DNA of 28,176 bases. It comes from an uncultured bacterium. Its GTDB lineage: Bacteria; Bacillota; Clostridia; Lachnospirales; Lachnospiraceae. Under the pieces are notes generated by a model that saw only the letters and a program-made list of their open reading frames with translations, was not told the origin of the DNA and did not search any database. Of this stretch, positions 15,438-24,076 are shown in pieces. Numbering within the stretch: position 1 is the first letter of the stretch; every line of letters starts with the position of its first letter. The DNA is taken from NCBI GenBank assembly GCA_947088515.1, contig CAMUHA010000016.1:1-28176 (forward strand), given 5' to 3'. The position numbers were made by a program, and so were the translations under genes.

Positions 15438-17015
15438 TTATAACTTTATATATTTTGTATTAGTAACAAATTGTAGCTGTATTTTGCCGGATATTTCTTT
15501 TATAAAGTCATTAATTCCACAATTTCTCCTGTCAAAAATCTCACTGCTTGTTTTTATTATCATACCTTCATCTGCATAATTATCATTTAAGTCGTGGGAA
15601 TATCCATCAAGCCCTGCAATAGCCACTGACTTTACCCCTTCACCTTCCAGATATTTAAGCAGCATCAAAATGGCATTATCTTTCACAGCCTCATACGAAT
15701 TCACGTATCTGTCGTAATCAATTACTAAATATGGTTTGTCAGATAATATATTTGAAGTCACTATCATTTTGGGCAAAAGTTTCTTATCTATCTGTTTATA
15801 TCTTCTTATGTTGCTCACAAATACATAGTCAGCATCATAATACGGATATTCAGCATTGATACTGATGACAATACAATTATTCGCCTGTATATAATCTTTA
15901 ATCCTTTCCTTTTCCAGGCTGCTACTTTTACCAGGCGCTATAATTAAAATTCTGCGTTTTTGTAAAATTCTTTTAAATTCCTCTATGCTCTCCTGCCATA
16001 CCCTGTTTTGTCCCATATACTGCTGATATAGCTGCTCAATATAATTCCTGTCAAATGTATTTTTTCTGCTGTTATCAAGCATCTGGAATATCTTATCCAT
16101 ATCACCAATTGATAATGTATTCTTTTCATCAAGAAATGCTGCATAATTGGGATGACAGTTATAAGTTGCTGAGAGATAATTATCCAGAGAATATCCCCAG
16201 CTTTTCTTGTTGTAAAACATAGAAAGTATTTCATCATATATAATCAAAAGCGGGTTTATTGCATAGTTCTTGTTATAATTATCATTTAGATACTGTGCAA
16301 ATAATTCTGTATTAAGGTTTCCCGCGCCTCTTCCCATTCCAAAAATACTACAGTCTATGATAATGTCCCTGTTTCCACGAAGTTCCAAAAGTTCTTGTGC
16401 ATTTGAATAGCTGAGCTGGGTGTTATTATGAGAATGAAATCCAATACAAATATCATTATCCAAATTGTGTTCTGTCATATAATAAATCCGGATTAGCTCC
16501 TTTTTCTTCATAATGCCAAAGCTGTCAACAATGTAAAAGGCATATGGATGAATCTCATTTGCCCTATGTAACAATGATAAAAACTCCTCATCTGTATAAT
16601 CAAGCGCCACCATTGGCTGAATATATACCTTATATCCCCTCTCATCAATCTGCCTGCAAAGTTCCAGCGCTTCATTTACGTTTTCTTTATGAAACGCAAC
16701 CCTGATTCCATCAATCATTCCGCTTTCATATACAGGCAAAGTATCAATATTAAGCTCACCATAATTTACCATACATACATACTTTGTATTTTTTTTATGC
16801 TGGGTAATACACTTTTCTGCCTGTTCCAGTTTGGGAAATCTGGTACAGTCTGCATCATACCGGACTTTTTCATTTAAAAACCCACATTCTATTATCTCTG
16901 CCCCAGACTCCTCTAACCCCATAATAATTTTCTTTATATTTTTCCATCCAAACTTCCACTGGTTACAATAACCGCCATCTCTCAATGTACAATCCAGCAA
17001 ATTAATTTTTCCCAT
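15438..17015 (-). CDS. HMGL/DRE-TIM-type aldolase with C-terminal DUF115-like domain
   Basis: Residues 1-260 have the signature of HMG-CoA lyase-like metal-dependent aldolases such as 4-hydroxy-2-oxovalerate aldolase: L-L-D-C-T-L-R-D-G-G-Y at 6-16, the metal ligands G-F-H-S-H-N-N at 192-198 (H194, H196), and G-M-G-R-G-A-G-N-L-N-T-E-L at 226-238. Such enzymes form or break a C-C bond with pyruvate or a similar donor, which in this setting would make an unusual sugar acid or branched precursor. Residues about 353-515 are a second domain starting I-L-I-I-A-P-G-K-S-S-S-L, resembling the Rossmann fold of DUF115 proteins but unlike the smaller operon module. A stand-alone aldolase of the family is about 300-340 residues, so the fusion is clear. 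Substrate unknown. Confidence 0.75.
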   Translation of the reverse strand: MGKINLLDCTLRDGGYCNQWKFGWKNIKKIIMGLEESGAEIIECGFLNEKVRYDADCTRFPKLEQAEKCITQHKKNTKYVCMVNYGELNIDTLPVYESGMIDGIRVAFHKENVNEALELCRQIDERGYKVYIQPMVALDYTDEEFLSLLHRANEIHPYAFYIVDSFGIMKKKELIRIYYMTEHNLDNDICIGFHSHNNTQLSYSNAQELLELRGNRDIIIDCSIFGMGRGAGNLNTELFAQYLNDNYNKNYAINPLLIIYDEILSMFYNKKSWGYSLDNYLSATYNCHPNYAAFLDEKNTLSIGDMDKIFQMLDNSRKNTFDRNYIEQLYQQYMGQNRVWQESIEEFKRILQKRRILIIAPGKSSSLEKERIKDYIQANNCIVISINAEYPYYDADYVFVSNIRRYKQIDKKLLPKMIVTSNILSDKPYLVIDYDRYVNSYEAVKDNAILMLLKYLEGEGVKSVAIAGLDGYSHDLNDNYADEGMIIKTSSEIFDRRNCGINDFIKEISGKIQLQFVTNTKYIKL

Positions 17016-17052
17016 TAATTTAATATCTCCTTTTGTCTCACTCTTCTCCAGG

Positions 17053-18249
17053 TTATTCCATCCAGTATTTGTCTAAAATACTAACCGGCTCTTTCCAGAT
17101 AAACTTTGATTCACATATACCATACTCTGACATCAGCCATTCCTTTACCTGTTCTGCCATATCTTTATATTTAAATGCCAAAATTATGTAATCATATTCC
17201 AGGTTTCTTACCATTTCTATGGAGTTTACTGGAAATCCTTTCTCTCTGTAATGCTCAAACCTCTGGTCCGCCCACCCTGCAATTTTACAACTTGTATCTG
17301 CCAGAAATTGTTTATAATACGACTGCCCAACTTTTCCAGCTCCATATATGACCAAGCTTTTTCCACTAAAAACCCCTTCTGCCGGGAAATTATAATATGG
17401 CATTAATATTTTCGGATTCATATCAAACATATAATTAATTCCCCACAGGCAGTACTGCATAATAAGTAAATCAAGCTGTTCACACAGAACTTTTTTATAT
17501 TTACTTTTTTCAAAAAAATAGCTCAAAAATAAATATACTTCATTTACATTCCGTAAAAAATATTTATCCTTTTTATGCGTAATTGAACTTAAACGTTTCA
17601 CGTAATGGTAATACGCATCATGTGTTACCATAATTTTATCAGCCAGTGCACAACAGCTGTATACAGAAGCTGTATCTTCACCCAGAATAATATTATCGTT
17701 TTCAAGCTGGTAAACTTCTCTAAACAGATTTGTTTTAATTAATTTATTCCAAACAGACTGTACAATCCCTTTTCTTTCAACATTTCCGTTAAAGATCATG
17801 CGCTGATAAAAATAACTTTTTTCCTCATCTGTATAATAAATACCCTCCTCTATGGAATCTGTTACTTTAGCCACATTTTTTAAAGATTCCTGATAATATC
17901 CAGAGGTTATTATATCTGCGTTTGTCTGTTCTGCTTTTAAAACCAATGATTCTATCATTACATCTTCTATCCAGTCATCCCCGTCAACATTTAAAATATA
18001 ATCGCCTTCTGCGCGGGAAATACCAGCTTTTCTCGCCGATACCAGGCCCCCATTTTCCTTATCAATTACTTTTATCCTTCTATCTGTCTGGGCATACTTT
18101 CTGCAAATAATATCAGACCCGTCTGTAGACCCATCGTTAACCAATAAAATTTCTATATTTCTATATGTCTGTTTTTGAATACTTTGTATACACTTTTCCA
18201 AGCAGTCTTTTATATTATACACAGGAACTATAACTGATACTTTTATCAC
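17053..18249 (-). CDS. GT2 family glycosyltransferase with C-terminal Rossmann-like module (copy D)
   Basis: GT2 motifs: V-S-V-I-V-P-V-Y-N-I-K-D-C-L, L-V-N-D-G-S-T-D-G-S, G-G-L-V-S-A-R-K-A-G, and a metal-binding N-V-D-G-D-D-W typical of a subgroup different from the D-S-D-D copies. Residues 297-386 are the Rossmann-like module (L-V-I-Y-G-A-G-K-V-G, W-A-D-Q-R, Y-D-Y-I-I-L-A-F). It starts at GTG with GAGGG seven bases ahead. It is the nearest relative of copy E immediately upstream (same D-G-D-D-W and module type), pointing to a tandem duplication. The gene lies 37 bp ahead of the aldolase gene. Donor and acceptor unknown. Confidence 0.88.
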   Translation of the reverse strand: MIKVSVIVPVYNIKDCLEKCIQSIQKQTYRNIEILLVNDGSTDGSDIICRKYAQTDRRIKVIDKENGGLVSARKAGISRAEGDYILNVDGDDWIEDVMIESLVLKAEQTNADIITSGYYQESLKNVAKVTDSIEEGIYYTDEEKSYFYQRMIFNGNVERKGIVQSVWNKLIKTNLFREVYQLENDNIILGEDTASVYSCCALADKIMVTHDAYYHYVKRLSSITHKKDKYFLRNVNEVYLFLSYFFEKSKYKKVLCEQLDLLIMQYCLWGINYMFDMNPKILMPYYNFPAEGVFSGKSLVIYGAGKVGQSYYKQFLADTSCKIAGWADQRFEHYREKGFPVNSIEMVRNLEYDYIILAFKYKDMAEQVKEWLMSEYGICESKFIWKEPVSILDKYWME

Positions 18250-18276
18250 TGCACTGCCCTCATTGCTTTCTTATTT

Positions 18277-19479
18277 TTAAACGTCAACTATCTTACTTAA
18301 TAATAATTCCGGGTTATCTATGTATTTTTGTTCAATCCAGCGGATTTTTTCTTCCGGCACTCCTAAACCTGTCAAATTGCTCTTAGCCCCTTTAACAGCG
18401 CTTTCCCTTAAAATAGAAATAATTACATAATCATACTCATAATTAATAATTTCTTTTGGATTTTTTACCTCCAACTTCTTTTGCAGATCTTTATAATTAT
18501 GGTCCACCCAGCATACAATATTGCTTCCTTCTATACTCCGAATATAGTTTCCAAGATGAATTCCCGCTGACCCCGCGCCATACAATATAATCCTTGCATT
18601 TTTATTAATATTGCCAAACGGCATTAATATAGTGTTCTTACCTGGGTCATCAAATATTTCAGGCGCCCGGTAAAGCAGCCAGTACATTGTATAATATTTT
18701 ATTTGTTTATCATCATCTAAGCATAATAACGTTTTGCGGAATCTATCATAAAACTGTGGATAGCATTCCAGTAAATTTCTTACTTCATTTGACCTGCATT
18801 TTCTTTTTGAAGAATTAATTCTCACCCTATAATGATAATAACAATCATATGATATATATATACTTCTGGATTCAGCGATACAGGGAATTGTTACCATCGT
18901 ATCATTATGAACAATATTGGTTAAATCCTCTTTCATTTGATATTTCATTATTGTTTCTTTCAAAAAGAGTTTTGACCATAGATAAGGCGAAACTCCATGC
19001 TGGAAGAATACACCTGCATACAAAATTTGGGGTTCCACATTCTCAATAAAATCTCTTCCCTTATAACAGCCCTCCGGCAAGTATGAAGTTCTGTTTTTTT
19101 CAATTTTACCCCAAAACTCTATTGCACCTGATTCAACAACATCCACTCCATATTGATGAGCATAGTCCAAAAGCTTTTCATACATATTTGGTTCTATCCA
19201 GTCATCTCCATCCACATACCCTATATATTTTCCGGCAGCAATTGCCATTCCCATTTTTCTGGCCGAATCCTGTCCTGCGTTTTTCTTATGGATTACTTTA
19301 ATACGCTTATCTTCTCTTGCATGTTTATCACATATTTGAGGACATTGGTCATCTGACCCGTCATCAATTAGTATTATTTCCAAATTTTTGTAAGTCTGGT
19401 TGCGTATACTTTGAATACATTGCTCCAAATATTGTTCCACATGATATATAGGAACAATCACACTAATCAAATCATCCAT
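18277..19479 (-). CDS. GT2 family glycosyltransferase with C-terminal Rossmann-like module (copy E)
   Basis: GT2 motifs: I-S-V-I-V-P-I-Y-H-V-E-Q-Y-L, L-I-D-D-G-S-D-D-Q-C, D-S-A-R-K-M-G and Y-V-D-G-D-D-W-I-E-P-N-M. Residues 295-383 form the Rossmann-like module (I-I-L-Y-G-A-G-S-A-G, W-V-D-H-N, V-K-N-P-K-E-I, Y-D-Y-V-I-I-S-I). The ATG at 19479 was preferred because GGAGG (19485-19489) sits five bases ahead and the first strand of the GT-A fold follows at once; the frame is open to a further start at 19527 that has no good ribosome site. Together with copy D it makes a pair of related transferases, likely adding consecutive sugars. Confidence 0.88.
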   Translation of the reverse strand: MDDLISVIVPIYHVEQYLEQCIQSIRNQTYKNLEIILIDDGSDDQCPQICDKHAREDKRIKVIHKKNAGQDSARKMGMAIAAGKYIGYVDGDDWIEPNMYEKLLDYAHQYGVDVVESGAIEFWGKIEKNRTSYLPEGCYKGRDFIENVEPQILYAGVFFQHGVSPYLWSKLFLKETIMKYQMKEDLTNIVHNDTMVTIPCIAESRSIYISYDCYYHYRVRINSSKRKCRSNEVRNLLECYPQFYDRFRKTLLCLDDDKQIKYYTMYWLLYRAPEIFDDPGKNTILMPFGNINKNARIILYGAGSAGIHLGNYIRSIEGSNIVCWVDHNYKDLQKKLEVKNPKEIINYEYDYVIISILRESAVKGAKSNLTGLGVPEEKIRWIEQKYIDNPELLLSKIVDV

Positions 19480-19484
19480 AAAAA

Positions 19485-19489
19485 CCTCC
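19485..19489 (-). promoter_or_regulatory. Ribosome binding site deciding the GT2 copy E start
   Basis: GGAGG on the minus strand, five bases before the ATG at 19479, which starts the GT2 domain. Confidence 0.75.
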
Positions 19490-19539
19490 GAATCTGTATC
19501 CGGTATCTGCTTATATATTACAGACACTGCTCCACAACT

Positions 19540-20565
19540 TTATTTGTATACATAGCTTTCATATATATTAACAACTCTTGACCGCGTATCCACTGTGAAC
19601 TGATTTGTCAGGCGGAACAGACCTGTCTGCTCTATATATTCATATTCAGATATAACTGCAATGCTAATGATATGGATTTTTCTGTTATTTCTATGATAAC
19701 TGTCACATATAGCCTTAATGCACTTTTCAAAAATATGAGTGTCAAATAGTGTAAAGAAGAAAAACCAGTTATATCTGTCAATCTGTTCTGTCAGCTCTCC
19801 TGCATCTCCATACAATAACTCTGTCCGCTTTTCTAATCCCAGCTTATCTATATTTTCCCGCAAAACTTCATATATCTTTGGTTCATACTCTACCCCACCG
19901 GCTTTTTTAAAACCGTAATCCAAAAAGGAGACTATTGTACCTCCCTTCCCACACCCATAATCAAATATTGCATCCTCCTCCTGTGGAATACAGTGGCAAT
20001 GGTCCAGAATTGGAAAAATCTCTTTTTGTGTGGAAACGGTATATCCTCCCCCTCCCTTTACTACCTCTAACTGACCAGGAGAAATATGAGTCACAAAATT
20101 GCAGCCATACTTCCATTCCAGCCATTCAAGAAACTGAATATCCCTTTTGCCTTCCTTTACTTTTCTGAATATATCTGTATTCTCCTCATTTACTCCATAA
20201 GTATCAGAGCCGTATATTGCCTCATATAAATCAAAGTATGTTTTTTCTTTAACATAACCTTTGGCTTCAAGCTTGTTACGCAAAGCCTGTGTCATTGGCT
20301 CTGCAACCCATACAATTGCCCGACTCACATCCTTATAATTAAAATTAAATAAAGAAGGACGAAAAACCTCCAAATCATATCTTCCACTTCTGCTCACATC
20401 CGTTGACACAAGAAAATCAATTTTTATACTGTGATAGTATTCTGCATACCACTTTATAAATCTACCTGTGTAACTTTCATACCCATATAACACAACTCTG
20501 TTATGTATTGCCTGAATCATAATATTGTCCAGGCTCTCACGAAACTCATTTAATATTGACAACAT
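19540..20565 (-). CDS. SAM methyltransferase with diverged N-terminal Rossmann-like module
   Basis: Residues about 195-320 form a class I SAM methyltransferase: A-I-F-D-Y-G-C-G-K-G-G-T at 199-210, an acidic residue in G-V-E-Y-E-P after strand 2, and L-L-Y-G-D-A-G. Residues 20-115 are a diverged copy of the operon's module: R-V-V-L-Y-G-Y-E-S-Y-T-G in place of Y-G-A-G-x-x-G, L-E-V-F-R-P-S-L-F, and A-I-V-W-V-A. The 80-residue linker carries W-K-Y-G-C-N-F and a run of four Gly at 171-174. It probably methylates a sugar or a small building block; by position, just downstream of the aminotransferase, an N- or O-methyl on the new group is conceivable. GGAG lies nine bases ahead of its ATG. Confidence 0.75.
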   Translation of the reverse strand: MLSILNEFRESLDNIMIQAIHNRVVLYGYESYTGRFIKWYAEYYHSIKIDFLVSTDVSRSGRYDLEVFRPSLFNFNYKDVSRAIVWVAEPMTQALRNKLEAKGYVKEKTYFDLYEAIYGSDTYGVNEENTDIFRKVKEGKRDIQFLEWLEWKYGCNFVTHISPGQLEVVKGGGGYTVSTQKEIFPILDHCHCIPQEEDAIFDYGCGKGGTIVSFLDYGFKKAGGVEYEPKIYEVLRENIDKLGLEKRTELLYGDAGELTEQIDRYNWFFFFTLFDTHIFEKCIKAICDSYHRNNRKIHIISIAVISEYEYIEQTGLFRLTNQFTVDTRSRVVNIYESYVYK

Positions 20566-20625
20566 AAACCTTGTCTCCTTTCAAAAATAACCTGACCTGC
20601 CGCTTATAATTCCATATAACCAACA

Positions 20626-21831
20626 CTAATCCGTTAAATGGTCCTTCATCAGTTTCCCTACTTTCTCTATTCCGTACGCAATATCCTCCATACTTTCCTT
20701 TACAAAATTAAAACGCATACTTGTGCATTTCTCCTCCTCTTTAACACAAAATCCGTTTCCCGGCGTAATTGGTATATGAAGCCTCATTGCTGATTCCCGG
20801 CAAAATCTCTGGACATCAAAGCCTTCTGGCAATGTAACCCATATATACATTCCTCCATCAGGTGAAGAACATTTTACCATTTTGGGAAAATATTGTTTCA
20901 TACTCTCTTCCATCAAAAATAATTTTTTTGCATATACATCGCATATTTTTTGTATTTGGGCATACATATCATTTTCTTCAAACATTTTCCATAACGCATA
21001 TTGTATGACACTTGTAACACCATTTGTGCTGACTGCTTTAATAGGTATAATCCGTTTAATAAATTCCTTGTCTGCCACCATGAACCCTACCCTCATTGCC
21101 GGAGCAATTAGCTTGGACATGGACCCTACATATACAACCGCCCCTTCGTTATCAAATTCCTTTATGTTCGGAATACGCTGATTTCGGTAACGCAAATCGC
21201 CATAAGAATTATCCTCAAGGACAAGCACCTGATACTTAACCGCCAAATCATATACAGCCTTACGTTTTTGATATGACATCGTAATTCCAGACGGATTTCC
21301 AAAATTCGGAATTGTATAGTAAAGCTTTGCTCCCTGCCTCATTACTTTTTCCAGTTCATCCAGATTCACGCCATCGCTATCCATATTAACGCCTGTAACA
21401 TCACCACCTAAAAGCTGGAACGATTTAATTGCATTCACATAGGATGGTATTTCCACAATCACCTTATCTCCAGCCGCAAGCAAAGCGGAAGCAGTAAGAA
21501 AAATCGCTTCAACAGCGCCGTAAGTGATAATTAAATCGTCCTCCTGCTTTATAATTTTTCCTTTCTGGTTTACAAACTTTGTAAATGATTTTCTAAGCGG
21601 TGCATACCCAGCGTGTGCCCCATACTGGAAAAGTTCCTTATCTGCTTCCTCCATGGCTAAGTTCATATATTTTTTTATTATTTTGTCCTGAAACACTTCT
21701 GTAGAAGGATGACCACTGGCAAAATTAATCAACTTATCTCCTAACTTTAAATTTTCTTTTGCCAGATTATACATTTCTCCCATCGCCGCTTTTTTCGCTT
21801 TGAGAACTTCATTTCTAAACCGATATTCCAT
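20626..21831 (-). CDS. PLP-dependent class I/II aminotransferase
   Basis: A full-length fold type I aminotransferase of 401 residues, close to the 2-aminoadipate/MocR C-terminal type in layout: F-A-S-G-H-P near 37-42, F-Q-Y-G at 68-71, the Asn-Pro pair at 179-180 (N-F-G-N-P-S-G), D207 in L-E-D-N-S-Y, the Schiff-base Lys240 in G-S-M-S-K-L-I-A-P-A-M-R with R247, and a substrate-binding Arg in the C-terminal M-R-F-N-F. No DNA-binding domain precedes it, so it is an enzyme and not a MocR regulator. The likely role is to aminate a keto intermediate produced by this pathway (for example after PdxA or the aldolase), but the substrate is inferred only from context. GAGG is five bases before the ATG; the radical SAM gene ends 14 bp upstream. 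Confidence 0.85.
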   Translation of the reverse strand: MEYRFRNEVLKAKKAAMGEMYNLAKENLKLGDKLINFASGHPSTEVFQDKIIKKYMNLAMEEADKELFQYGAHAGYAPLRKSFTKFVNQKGKIIKQEDDLIITYGAVEAIFLTASALLAAGDKVIVEIPSYVNAIKSFQLLGGDVTGVNMDSDGVNLDELEKVMRQGAKLYYTIPNFGNPSGITMSYQKRKAVYDLAVKYQVLVLEDNSYGDLRYRNQRIPNIKEFDNEGAVVYVGSMSKLIAPAMRVGFMVADKEFIKRIIPIKAVSTNGVTSVIQYALWKMFEENDMYAQIQKICDVYAKKLFLMEESMKQYFPKMVKCSSPDGGMYIWVTLPEGFDVQRFCRESAMRLHIPITPGNGFCVKEEEKCTSMRFNFVKESMEDIAYGIEKVGKLMKDHLTD

Positions 21832-21845
21832 CTCATCCTCATTTC

Positions 21846-23039
21846 TTAGTACAGTGGTTTATATTCAATTGGCTGTGAAATCTGTCTTGCTGCCGGAATA
21901 CTTTGTACATGATTATCGGGTCCCCCGCAGTAATTACATCCTTCCAGCCATGAACAGTTCTGCAAATTTTTTAACTGCTGTTTCCACTCTTTACTTGTTC
22001 CATTCTCATACATAAAGTCCACATAATCTTCCCTTACATCGGGCATGGCCTTTAAATTCATTGCATGCGCTTCTCTTGGACATCTGTAAAGTCTTCCTTT
22101 TAAGAATGTGAATCCGTTCCTCTCAAAGCAGGAGGAAAAAACTTCTTTTTTCTGTTCCAATGAATAATTCCGAAACTCTACTCCTCCGGCATCCTGCCAT
22201 GAATCATAATCTCTAAGGAAATGCCTGACCTGATATTCATCAAATACTTTTATAAGCTTTTTTATTTTATCTTCGTTAATCTTATAATTGGAAATATGCA
22301 CTTTCACCTTTTCTTTTTGAAGAGACATTAAAATTTCTTCACAGGGTATAATTGTTCCATTTGTATAAACTGAAATATTTTGAATTTTATTGCTGTCATG
22401 ATACCAATGAATCACCTGCCCCATAGTTTTATTCATGAACGGTTCGCCGCCCAAAATTCTCAATTCTGCAATGCAATCCACTTGGTCAAGCAATCGGTCA
22501 AAAGCTGGTTTATACCCATATAAATCTATATCTTCCGGCTTTTGATAATACTGCATAAGATGTGAGCAATCTTTACATTTCAAAGAACAACGTTCTGAAA
22601 CAACATACTGTATCCTGTTAAAAACAAGTCTGTCTTCCGATTGATTTTGAACAATATTTATATAATTTTGTTTATTATCATACATTTCACGTGCACGGTT
22701 TGACAGCTGCTCTTTGGGAAGCTCCAGCTTCAGCATTTCTGTCATATCAAATAAATTACTACATCCTTTTTCTTCAAGTTCCTTTTTTATCTCACCAAAA
22801 AAATCTGCAGAAGCTATAATAATATTTGACTCTTTAAAGCAGTCAAGTTCTTCCGGACTGATTACCTTCGTCCCTAAGTACTCTTTCCTTTTTTTCGATT
22901 TGTCACAGTAAAAGTCAGGAACAAATCCCATTTGTCTTAATGATATATAAGCCAGTTCCCCATATACGCTTGCACCATAAATAATAATTGGGTTATCTTT
23001 TATGTATGTCTGACTGCTGAAACTAATCGTATGACTCAT
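21846..23039 (-). CDS. Radical SAM enzyme with N-terminal Rossmann-like module
   Basis: Residues 15-105 are the Rossmann-like module (I-I-I-Y-G-A-S-V-Y-G, F-Y-C-D-K-S, V-I-S-P-E-E-L, I-I-I-A-S). From 145 the protein is a radical SAM enzyme with the iron-sulfur site C151-x3-C155-x2-C158 (S-E-R-C-S-L-K-C-K-D-C), then L-R-I-L-G-G-E-P and Y-T-N-G-T-I, the SAM-binding elements. Additional cysteines near the C terminus (C-F, Y-R-C-P-R-E, C-S-W-L-E-G-C-N-Y-C-G-G) suggest a second, SPASM-like cluster. The reaction is unknown; a carbohydrate or amino-group dehydrogenation or rearrangement is an inference from the neighbours. Its start overlaps the pdxA stop by 4 bp (ATGA), so the two are probably made in step. 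Confidence 0.82.
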   Translation of the reverse strand: MSHTISFSSQTYIKDNPIIIYGASVYGELAYISLRQMGFVPDFYCDKSKKRKEYLGTKVISPEELDCFKESNIIIASADFFGEIKKELEEKGCSNLFDMTEMLKLELPKEQLSNRAREMYDNKQNYINIVQNQSEDRLVFNRIQYVVSERCSLKCKDCSHLMQYYQKPEDIDLYGYKPAFDRLLDQVDCIAELRILGGEPFMNKTMGQVIHWYHDSNKIQNISVYTNGTIIPCEEILMSLQKEKVKVHISNYKINEDKIKKLIKVFDEYQVRHFLRDYDSWQDAGGVEFRNYSLEQKKEVFSSCFERNGFTFLKGRLYRCPREAHAMNLKAMPDVREDYVDFMYENGTSKEWKQQLKNLQNCSWLEGCNYCGGPDNHVQSIPAARQISQPIEYKPLY

Positions 23040-24076
23040 TCTTCTTTACTCCTGTTTTCTGCCATCTCTATTCCTGCAAAAATTGCATCCATCATACTCT
23101 CTTCATTTGCCCTGCCTTCTCCTGCCTTGCCAAAAGCAGTGCCATGGTCCACAGAAGTTCTGACAATTGGCAGCCCTATGGTACAATTAATGCCACTCAC
23201 AGATTCATATTTGTCCTTTTGTAAATCATATTTAAAGCCACTAAGCTTTAGCGGAATATGTCCCTGGTCATGATACATTGCTACCACAATATCATATTGC
23301 CCAGCCTGACATTTTACAAAAACTGTATCTGGTGATTCTGGACCTACAACATTAATTCCTTCTTTTTTTGCTTCTTGTATTGCGGGCAGTATCTCCTGCT
23401 CTTCTTCCGTTCCAAAAAGACCATTTTCAGAGCAGTGTGGATTTAAACCTGCAACTCCAATTTTAGGATTCTTATATCCCAGCTGGCGCATCCCTTCCTG
23501 GGCAAGCCTAATCACATTTAAAACTCTGTCTTTTTTTATCCTGTCACAGGCCTCTCTTAAAGAGCAATGGGTAGATACGTGTATCACATGCAATGTCTGA
23601 CTGGCAAGCAGCATGGCAAAATCTTTCGTTCCTGTATACTGTGCAAAAATTTCCGTATGACCGCTATAACAATGCCCCGCCATATTAATTGATTCTTTAT
23701 TAATAGGGGCTGTTACCACCGCCTGTACTTTTCCTTCCATGGCTTCCTTAATTCCATATATTACATATTGAAAAGATGCCTCTCCGCATTCTGCATTACT
23801 TTTTTTATACTCCCACCCATTATGCTGGATTTTATTCATATTAATCAAATCTATATTTCCAAATTCCCCTTTTGCTTCCCTCACATCTGATATTTGACGC
23901 AGTTCAACTGGCAGATTGCAGAAACGGACAGCATCCTCCAAAACTGCATAGTCACCTATTACTACCGGAATACATTTTTGGTATACTTCCATATGGCTTA
24001 ACGCCTTTACAATAACCTCTGGTCCAATACCTGCCGGGTCCCCCATAGTAATTGCTATTCTCATTCTTTGCTTCAT
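23036..24076 (-). CDS. pdxA: PdxA family 4-phosphohydroxythreonine dehydrogenase-like protein
   Basis: A 346-residue PdxA: I-A-I-T-M-G-D-P-A-G-I-G-P-E near the start, and the three metal-binding His regions S-G-H-T-E-I-F-A, G-L-N-P-H-C-S-E-N-G and M-Y-H-D-Q-G-H-I-P-L-K. The known family reaction is NAD-dependent oxidation and decarboxylation of 4-phosphohydroxy-L-threonine (or, in PdxA2/DenD members, of C4 sugar-acid phosphates). No pdxJ or other vitamin B6 gene is present, and it is wedged with 4-bp overlaps between a cytidylyltransferase and a radical SAM gene, so here it most likely makes a precursor of the CDP-activated group. GGAG stands seven bases ahead of its ATG. The symbol reflects the family, not the proven B6 role. 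Confidence 0.9.
   Translation of the reverse strand: MKQRMRIAITMGDPAGIGPEVIVKALSHMEVYQKCIPVVIGDYAVLEDAVRFCNLPVELRQISDVREAKGEFGNIDLINMNKIQHNGWEYKKSNAECGEASFQYVIYGIKEAMEGKVQAVVTAPINKESINMAGHCYSGHTEIFAQYTGTKDFAMLLASQTLHVIHVSTHCSLREACDRIKKDRVLNVIRLAQEGMRQLGYKNPKIGVAGLNPHCSENGLFGTEEEQEILPAIQEAKKEGINVVGPESPDTVFVKCQAGQYDIVVAMYHDQGHIPLKLSGFKYDLQKDKYESVSGINCTIGLPIVRTSVDHGTAFGKAGEGRANEESMMDAIFAGIEMAENRSKEE

Noticed and set aside
19480..19539. Internal promoter ahead of GT2 copy E
   Set aside because: A TAATAT box is present, but no -35 element stands at proper spacing; A+T-rich gaps produce such boxes by chance.
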